Assembly: GCF_963678635.1 (NCBI RefSeq)
Contig: NC_087062.1
Location: forward strand, 21,751,789-21,815,788
Direction of reading: 5' to 3'
DNA: 64,000 bases
Origin: Symsagittifera roscoffensis
Taxonomy: Eukaryota; Xenacoelomorpha; Acoela; Convolutidae
Shown here: positions 56,801 to 64,000 of the stretch, in pieces
How positions within the stretch are numbered: the stretch's first letter is position 1
Layout of the letters: every line of letters starts with the position of its first letter
The notes under the pieces: generated by a model
The model's input: only the letters and a program-made list of their open reading frames with translations
The model's database searches: none
What the model was told of the DNA's origin: nothing
Translations under genes and position numbers: made by a program

Positions 56801-59800
56801 CCGAACAATCGATCAAGGAATAACTCATATAATAGATCGAATTATAACAGACCAAACAATAATTACCAAAACAGATCGCGAAATAATTCACAAAATCGAC
56901 ACTCAAGTTATAATAATCGTTATAGAAATTATTCCCAATCACCACACCGGAATAATAATAACTATAATAATTCTAATAATCGCCACAGAAGTAGTACACC
57001 TAAACATCAAAGACAAATCAATCAAGTACAATCTAACCCAGAAACAACATCAGACCCTCCAGGTATTGATGACACAGTAACTGATACGTTACAACTCAAT
57101 CAAATAAACTGTACATCATCAGATTCAGAAAGTGATACTGAAAACACTCTTTCTATCAATATGATAAAAGTCGAAAATGACTATGAATCTGTCATATATG
57201 AACAACCCTTTTCATCACACATATATGAAAATCAATCAGAATTTCTTCAAAATTATTACACTACACCCATAAATTCCACACCAACGACGCAAGAAACAAA
57301 CGAGATTAACACTACAGATCAAACCAATAAAAATACCAAAACAAAATGCTTGAATACAAACCACATTTATCAAAATATACAAAAAGAACAACCCAAAGAA
57401 AAAATTTGGACAATACCATTTCTCTTAGAAAGCCCAAGAAATAAAGAATTTCAACCACCAGACCTTGAAATAGATTTTTTAATTGATTCAGTAGCAGAAT
57501 CAAACATAATAAACATCCCCACATGGAATGAAATAAAAACTTTACACCCAAAGTTAATACCTCTTGAAACCTCCAGTAAGTTAGCAACAGCACAAGGATC
57601 AACATTGATAAACTACGGAAAAATCCAATTATTTCTCCTCCCCACCAGAACAATGGAACAAAGCAAAATTTTAAATAAGCCATTTAAACAAATATTCCAT
57701 ATCACTGACATTAAATATAATATCATTGGAATACCATTTATTTCGAAGTATATACCAACAATTAACATACTAAATAGTAAAATATTAATCAAAGATAAAT
57801 ATACAAAAACAAAAGAAACATCCTTAACATTTTTTCAAAGATTAAATAAACAACCACCATTCTTTTCAAAATTCTACCCGATATTTAACAAACAAAGAAA
57901 ACACCTAAAACCACTATCAGGAAATATCTATAATTTTTCAATCAAACAAGTTCACCAATATGATAAAGAACAAAACAAACAAAAATTTTATATGTCAGAA
58001 TTTGAATTCAAACCTATTCATAAATTTTTCAAAATCACAATCTCATCAATAAAATATTTGAAAAATTCGAATTCAGATATTATTTCCTTACATGTCTATA
58101 ACAACACACCTTACCAAGTAACATTACCTTTAGGACTTTTAGGATACTGTGAAACCAACGCTACAATATCACCAATACACGAAAAAGCCTATCGCGTAAA
58201 TAATATACTCCAATTACTAGATATTTGCCAATCTACAATTCTTAATGAAGAATTATCCATAAATAATATTATAAGTAACGAAAACAGAAATACGGATTAT
58301 TTCACAAAAACTCCATATTTCAAACCTACATTCAACATAAGTAACTACACAGAGGACCAACAAAAATTTTTAACAATGTTTAATTTCCAACATTCACAAA
58401 TAACACAAGACGAATTCGAAAAGTTAGCCAAACAGCTAATTAAATATTCATCAGTCTATGCAACATCAAAATTTGATGTTGGCAAAATCAGTTCATCACT
58501 ACATCTACCGTTAAAACCAGACGCAGTTTTCAAAAAACAGAGAGCAAGTAAAGTACCAATTCACTTACATGATAAAGTGAACAGATTACTCGACATTTTA
58601 GAACAATACAACATTATATCACCAGTAAACAAAGAAGAACAACCAAAAGGCAACACATTTATCAACCCTGTTATCATACTAGCTAAAGGAGAATCATTAA
58701 AAATCGTTCTCGACGCTAGATACCTAAATTCACTTATAGATGAATCAAAATGTAATTGGCCCATTGAACCAATATAAGTTATTTTAACAAAAATAAACGG
58801 CAAATACTTTACAACCGCCGATATGAATAGTGCATACAATCAAATGCCACTAGATGAACAATCACGACGTTTAACACAATTTGTTATAGGAAACCAACAA
58901 TATGAATTCAACCGCTTATTCTATGGAATATCCATAGGACCAGCAGCATTTTCAGCTTTTATGAGCAAAATTTTTAGACCACTAATACTCAAGAAAAACG
59001 CAATCACCTATTTAGACGATGTTTTTATGCAATCACAAACAAAAGACGAGATGTTCAATGTTTTAGAAAAATATCACCAAATACTTCAGAACGAAAATCT
59101 GAAGGCCGCCCCCGATAAATCACACTTTTTTTTGACAAGAGTTAAATTCTTAGGACATAATATAGAAAGAAAAACAATCACTCCATTGAAATCACGCATT
59201 GACGCTATTCAAAAACTTCAACCACCAACAAATAAAAAGAAAATCCAAGAATTTCTTGGAATGTTAAACTTTTTAAGTAAATATGTTTATAAAATGCAAT
59301 TATATCTACGACCATTTTATAACATCCTTAGACAACAAAATAATTTTGAATGGAACACAGAACATCAAACACGATTTGAAGAAATAAAGAAACTTTTAAC
59401 TGAACAAATTTCAAACACAATTCCAGACTCAAATCAACCATTTTATGCAATGTGCGATGCTTCGAACTTTGGCATCGGTGCAGCACTATTACAATCACAT
59501 AATGGTACAAATAAAATGAACCTCATATCAGCAAATTCTCGACTATTCACTCAAGCAGAGCTACGACTCTCAACTCTAATGAGAGAATGCACAGCCATAA
59601 TATATACACTGACAGAATATGAATTTCTGATACTTGGATCAAAACATCCAACAGTTCTATTCACAGACCATAAACCAATCATTTTTCTTTTTACACAAAA
59701 GTCTAATCCAAACCACCGAGTTTACAGATTTCAACTAATTCTAATGAAATTTCCAAACTTACATATAGTTTGGACTGCAGGAAAAAATCTTGCATTACCA

Positions 59801-62023
59801 GACACCTTAAGTCGAAATACACCACCTGAATTACTTACACGAAAAACAACAGTTGAAATACCCAAAAACATAAAATTCTACCTTGCAGAAAACGAAACAT
59901 CACCCCGATTGGAATGCAAATATGCAGTAAAAACTGATATTGAACAATCACAAATAAATAATTTACAACATTTCCCACTTTATTTAGATTGTCAAAATAA
60001 TCATTATGAAGTTGATCTACTTGGAACATCAACTTTCAAACCAATCCCATATTCTCAATGGATCAAAAATAACACCCAACAAAAACGAACAAAACAACAC
60101 CCGCCTAAAAAAGACCATTTTCCACTAATTGAAAAAGAAGATTTAACTGATAAAATAAATTTATCAGGACCACAAACAAATGATTCAAAATACACAATAA
60201 ATCAAGTTTTTGACCTTCACGACCCACTTGACACAATACCCTTATCTAAATTAGAAATCGAAAACATTTTTCTCCCCCCAACAGAAACAATTACAATTTC
60301 AACACTGAAACAATATCAAAACCTTGACCCAGTAATTCGACAACTGAAATCATGGCACAAATATAAAACTAAACCTATCAAAGCAGATTCAACCATTCTA
60401 GGAAACAAAACACTCCTCCGATACTTTCGCAAATTTAACAACACAACAATTAACGAAAATACAGACCTTTTAGAGTATAACCTGAATGAATCTACAGTTC
60501 CATGTCTCCCTTTAAGTATGATTCTTATAGCTTTTAATATTTCACATACACAAAATATTAAAGGACACTCTGGATCAGAAAAAACATATTCAAATTTTAT
60601 ACAAAATTTTTACTTCCCAAATGCACCAATTAGGATAAAAGTACTATGCAATGATTGTATAGTATGTCAACTAAATAAACCTTACCCAAATCAAAAACAA
60701 ATAGCACAAAAACAAGATTTTAAAGGACAAAGTTTGTACTTTAACCATCGTATCTCATTTGATACTAAGGGACCAATTTCACCCTCATCAGAAGGAAACT
60801 CCTACATTATGGTAATTGTTGACGCATTTACACATTATGTAGCACTTAACCCAGTACCACATTGTAACGCTTATTACGCTTACACAACACTCTATGAACA
60901 CTGGATAGCAAAATTCGGACTACCAGAAATTTTAGTTACAGACAACGGTACAGAATTCATAAATAATGAAATTATCACACTATGTCATTTATATAACATT
61001 AAACACAAACCACGTACATCTCATGCACCTTGGACAAACGGCTTAGTCGAAGGTATGAACCGTTCATTACAAGAATATCTTAGATGTATCATCAACGGAA
61101 ATGATACAAAATATACCGAATGGTCAGCAGATGTAAAATTATTTCCCTTAGCATATAATTCACAAATAACGACAACTTTAGGAATGTCACCATACGAAAT
61201 GGTTTTTAACCAAAAGCCACGCAAACCAATAATGTTTACAGCAAATTCTCATAAAAACGCACAAGGTTATTGTCAACCAAATAAAGACTCAATTTGTTAT
61301 AACCTACCTTTACATACACACGATGAAGATCATTTTCATCACCCACAAATTCTTAAACTAGCCTCCGGTACACACACCGAATGGATTCTAAATAGAGATA
61401 AAAAACACAATGAAATTTATCAAAAAATAACAAAAAAGTTATTACAAAGACAAAACATCAATGAACAAATCAATTCACGTTTTACACCAGCCTCCGATTT
61501 AAAAATTGGAACATTTGTTTTAATACCTAATTTTAATACTCAAAAAGGAATTTCTAAAAAATTACAACCCCTTCGAAAAGGACCATACCAAATAATTGCA
61601 AAACCCACTGATGTCACATATAAAATTACCGACTCAAACACAAAAGAAATCGTTCAACATCGAAACAACCTATTACCTTATTACCCAAAAGAATACGCAC
61701 TCCGCGAATTAACTCAATTATATTCTTTCACAGGATTAAAAATCATTCAAAATGAACCACATCTGAAAAACACAGAACAAAATGATAACCCCACCGAAAA
61801 TCAAAACACAAAACCAACCGCCACCAAAAACAATACACAAAACCATAAAGAATCTCCAAAACAAAGAAAAAATAGAAAAATGACAGAACAAATAATACCC
61901 CAAGAAGAAATAGACAAATCTGAACATAGAAAAACAACAAGACTCCGAAATCAACCACGTAAAAACTACAAAATGTTCATCCCCCAATCTAAAATATTAA
62001 AGAAAGTAGAATTTAAAAAGTAA
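53801..62023 (+). CDS. Fused gag-pol polyprotein with one in-frame stop
   Basis: One frame of 2,740 codons holds gag and pol without a frameshift. Residues 1-590 form a long extension with Gln/Asn-rich QPIQQQNP repeats near 505-550. Residues ~600-800 are a retrotransposon gag domain (AAQKWFSVLP, FSKMFDSERN). A CNYCRRYGHSISEC zinc knuckle lies near 843, then a ~230-residue Asn/Arg/Ser/Tyr-rich tract. Protease is near 1,225, with DSVAE where DSGA or DTGA is expected, and NIIGIPF later. Reverse transcriptase runs ~1,560-1,830 with YLDD at ~1,737. RNase H has CDAS, MREC, FTDH and PDTLSR. Integrase has GHSG, CNDCIVC, SFDTKG, VTDNGTEF and VEGMNR, then a GPY module (KGPYQII) and a basic tail. A TAA at 58,775-58,777 falls within the RT between NWPIEPI and VILTKING; a CAA-to-TAA change would explain it. 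As it stands Pol would end there. Confidence 0.92.
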
Positions 62024-62625
62024 TTTTAAGATTTCATACTTCACAATCTTGAAACCTCCGTAACATTTTTCATTTCAATTTTTCAAAATAACATGCTCAC
62101 AAGTACGCAATAATTCTAGTTCAAAATAGACCAATAGGATTCATCCAATCCGCCACTTTATCTAACTCAAACTAAGATCAATTAGACGAATAATCTAGAA
62201 CTCCAGGCACATCTCTAACTATAATTTTACAACCTCCAGGTCAAAAATAAGCAAATCACTCCAACTTGACAGCTAAAATAAATATCACCATAATACCGTA
62301 CCCCTCCCTTATCTAATAACCCAAAGATCAACAATATTTCCCCAACTCAGACCACGAATACCCCCAAAACAAATTTGATAACTTAGCCTAAAGTAACAAA
62401 ATGAAGATTTTAATTAGCCTAAAGTATAAAAATCTCACCATACCCCGGATCATTTGACAAACAAAAATAAAGAAAAAGACGACCTCCCAGTCACCATGAA
62501 AATTGCCCCCAACAATTTTTTACAAAACTCAACCCACTTGTCAAAAAAAAATAATAAATAATTCGACCACACTAGAAAATCGCCTCAAACAGCAAAAAAT
62601 ATTCGACCAAGAGATCATTTCTTAA
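62024..62625 (+). other. Post-pol non-coding spacer
   Basis: Open frames are short. C/A-rich spacer between pol and the small hydrophobic ORFs. Confidence 0.45.
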
Positions 62626-62856
62626 ATGCTCTTCTCTCAAACAGTTGCTCAAATACTTATAAATTTTAAACATTTTTTTTCAATACTTGAAGCCTTTATA
62701 ATATTTCTTTTTGATATACTTGAATCTTTTCTAATAATCCTAATCATTTTTTGTAACATTTTTTTAATTTTCTACACTATTCTCGAACTATTCCTCCAAC
62801 TTTCCAAAACCCTTGAATATATCCACAGGTACGATTTTAACAACTTGTCTAAATGA
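62626..62856 (+). CDS. Small hydrophobic ORF 1
   Basis: Seventy-six residues, starting MLFSQTVAQILINF, with a central Ile/Leu/Phe-rich run of about 40 residues that could span a membrane once or twice, and a polar end (IHRYDFNNLSK). It follows pol by 600 bases. Its stop overlaps the next start as ATGA. No family is recognised. T-rich composition alone can produce hydrophobic frames, so coding status is uncertain. Confidence 0.45.
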   Translation: MLFSQTVAQILINFKHFFSILEAFIIFLFDILESFLIILIIFCNIFLIFYTILELFLQLSKTLEYIHRYDFNNLSK

Positions 62857-63041
62857 TACGAACAATTTTCAGTAGAACCGATATTTTTTTATTGTTTGTA
62901 ATTTTCATAACATTTTTATCATCCCTCATTTTGACCATCTGTAAATGTATAAAAAAAGCAATCCTCACATTTGCCCTAGCAACAGTCCTTCTAATTCTTT
63001 TTTTGGAAGAATATTATAATAAACACAAAATTTCTCACTAA
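62853..63041 (+). CDS. Small hydrophobic ORF 2
   Basis: Sixty-two residues, starting MIRTIFSRTD, with two hydrophobic runs (IFLLFVIFITFLSSLILTI and ILTFALATVLLILFL) around a short basic loop with cysteine (CKCIKK), and a polar tail. Its ATG overlaps the preceding TGA (ATGA), an arrangement used for termination-reinitiation. It ends just before the third long frame begins. A small two-pass membrane protein is plausible; function unknown. Confidence 0.45.
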   Translation: MIRTIFSRTDIFLLFVIFITFLSSLILTICKCIKKAILTFALATVLLILFLEEYYNKHKISH

Positions 63042-63049
63042 AGTAATAA

Positions 63050-64000
63050 TTCAAAAAACCATCAAAAATTGCTACCCAACAGTCACAGCATCAGTCTTCA
63101 CCGACATCATCCCAAGATAACCAAACACCACCTTCAACTACTCAAAATCCTCAAACGTCTACACGAATTTCTTTTCAAGACAATCCATACACTTTTGAAG
63201 AACGACATACTCGTTTATCAGAACCACTAGAACCAGTCCAACGACAAGCACCTTTAAGCGAACCAACATATAACCTATACCCAACACTACCACAAGAACT
63301 AAGTAGAATAAGAAATTCTAGTCAAAGCCAAAATACAGTCGAAATAAATAGACAAATTATACATCCTCGACGAAACAGAAATCTTCAAACTCCCCGAGTT
63401 CATTTTGATATACCTCAATCCCCATCACAAAACACTCCAGAAAACCCCATTGGTATATTACCAGAAACCCCTACGCTTCTTTCACAACGTAGCACCTCAA
63501 GCCTACCATCAGATTACTTAGGTTCAACACCAACATCTGAACAAATACGTGAAAATCCCTTTAACCCCCCAAACCAGGCATCACGACTACCATATTGGAC
63601 TACACATTCATTTACACAAGGTGAACCAAATTTAGTCAATGACCCCATAGATATTTCTACGGATACAACAACATCCTCATCACTACCAGAAACATTATCA
63701 CTACCATCAACACCATCAATAAGCCAGTTTTCACCACCACCCTTTAACTTAAACTTTCCAAATAATCTCGACGCCAGATATCGAGAACAATCATCAATAA
63801 ATATTCCTTTAAGACTAGATTGGAATACATTCACAGCACCTCCACCACTATTTGGACAACATCAAGAAAGTAACCGCCTTCATAACTGGGCACTTAATAG
63901 ATTACAATATCGCCAAGATATTCACAACGATATCCGTGATCACAATATTCAAATACTCCAACAAAACAGTTTACAATTAAAGTTTGAAATCACAGTTAAG
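63050..64000 (+). CDS. Third long frame (N-terminal part), no start codon
   Basis: This frame is open from 63,050 to the last base, 317 codons, without a single ATG. The first ~255 residues are Ser/Thr/Pro/Gln-rich and probably disordered. The end (PPPLFGQHQESNRL, IQILQQNSLQLKFEIT) matches the upstream edge of the glycoprotein-like region of copy A, so this is the N-terminal part of that product. Upstream stops at 63,044-63,049 close the frame. Candidate splice acceptors such as CTACCCAACAG (63,073-63,083) suggest expression from a spliced mRNA. The rest lies outside the window. Confidence 0.7.

Larger units (their letters stand above)
52661..64000 (+). mobile_element. Large gypsy-type element, copy C (runs off window)
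   Basis: In order: 5' LTR, primer-binding site, small upstream ORF, structured leader, fused gag-pol, two small hydrophobic ORFs and the beginning of a long third frame that is still open at the last base. No 3' LTR is in the window. Domain order gag-PR-RT-RH-IN and the motifs place it in Ty3/gypsy. One stop in the RT and an altered protease active site are the only lesions seen, so it is the best-preserved copy here. Base composition is strongly A-rich on the sense strand, as common in retroelements. Confidence 0.9.

Noticed and set aside
55104-57683. Minus-strand open frames across gag-pol
   Set aside because: They are shadows of A-rich, low-complexity coding sequence: hydrophobic or Tyr/Cys-rich translations without domains.
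23754-58777. Several long frames split by single in-frame stops, suggesting a variant genetic code
   Set aside because: All three stop codons occur, they also end real frames, and the affected copies carry other lesions. Nonsense mutations are simpler.

Overview
The window looks like a repeat-dense, AT-rich piece of an invertebrate nuclear genome. The host genes are small secreted-type proteins: two CAP/SCP-family loci and one cysteine-rich peptide, with one clear 51-nt phase-0 intron. The rest is BEL/Pao and Ty3/gypsy-type retroelements, TIR elements and tandem repeats. Short introns and a CAP gene cluster would suit a nematode or a related small ecdysozoan, but that placement is inference and nothing in the sequence fixes the species. 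No bacterial operons, CRISPR arrays or intact rRNA or tRNA genes were seen.

Layout. 1-4 kb: dispersed and tandem repeats. 4.0-11.4 kb: a degraded BEL/Pao retrotransposon on the minus strand, with both LTRs, a primer-binding site, gag, protease, RNase H, integrase and a DUF5641-like tail. Each LTR carries a tRNA-Leu(AAG)-like sequence. 12-20 kb: MITEs, a gypsy remnant, one good small secreted-protein gene (17,035-17,322) and repeat clusters. 20.6-27.4 kb: the 3' part, including the 3' LTR, of a large gypsy-type element on the minus strand (copy A), with a broken membrane-glycoprotein-like region and two further open frames. 28.9-34.4 kb: a tandem array of a ~1.1-kb unit. 35.2-36.3 kb: two adjacent CAP genes or gene fragments. 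36.4-37.1 kb: the 5' end of a second large-element copy (copy B). 38.4-39.0 kb: a tandem fold-back repeat. 41.8-47.0 kb: a degraded gypsy element on the minus strand whose reverse-transcriptase core is tandemly triplicated. 47.2-48.5 kb: a two-domain CAP gene with one nonsense codon. 49-52 kb: MITEs, including a 1.1-kb TIR element with TA target duplication. 52.7 kb to the window end: copy C of the large gypsy-type element on the plus strand, with 5' LTR, PBS, a small upstream ORF, a ~2,740-codon gag-pol frame with one stop, two tiny hydrophobic ORFs and the start of a long third frame.

The most interesting system is the large element seen in copies A, B and C. Laid end to end, C (5' part) and A (3' part) overlap by only ~150-170 bp and imply an element of about 18 kb, very long for this class. 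Its unusual parts are: (i) a ~68-residue basic ORF between PBS and gag, conserved between copies B and C mainly through synonymous change and without indels; (ii) an LTR hairpin in which all substitutions among the three copies preserve pairing; (iii) two mutually exclusive 10-bp hairpins directly before the gag start; (iv) fused gag-pol with a long N-terminal extension and a ~230-residue Asn/Arg/Ser/Tyr-rich segment after the zinc knuckle; (v) two small membrane-type ORFs joined by an ATGA overlap; (vi) a third frame with no methionine in 317 codons, implying splicing or another non-standard start; and (vii) a further accessory region between the glycoprotein-like region and the 3' LTR.
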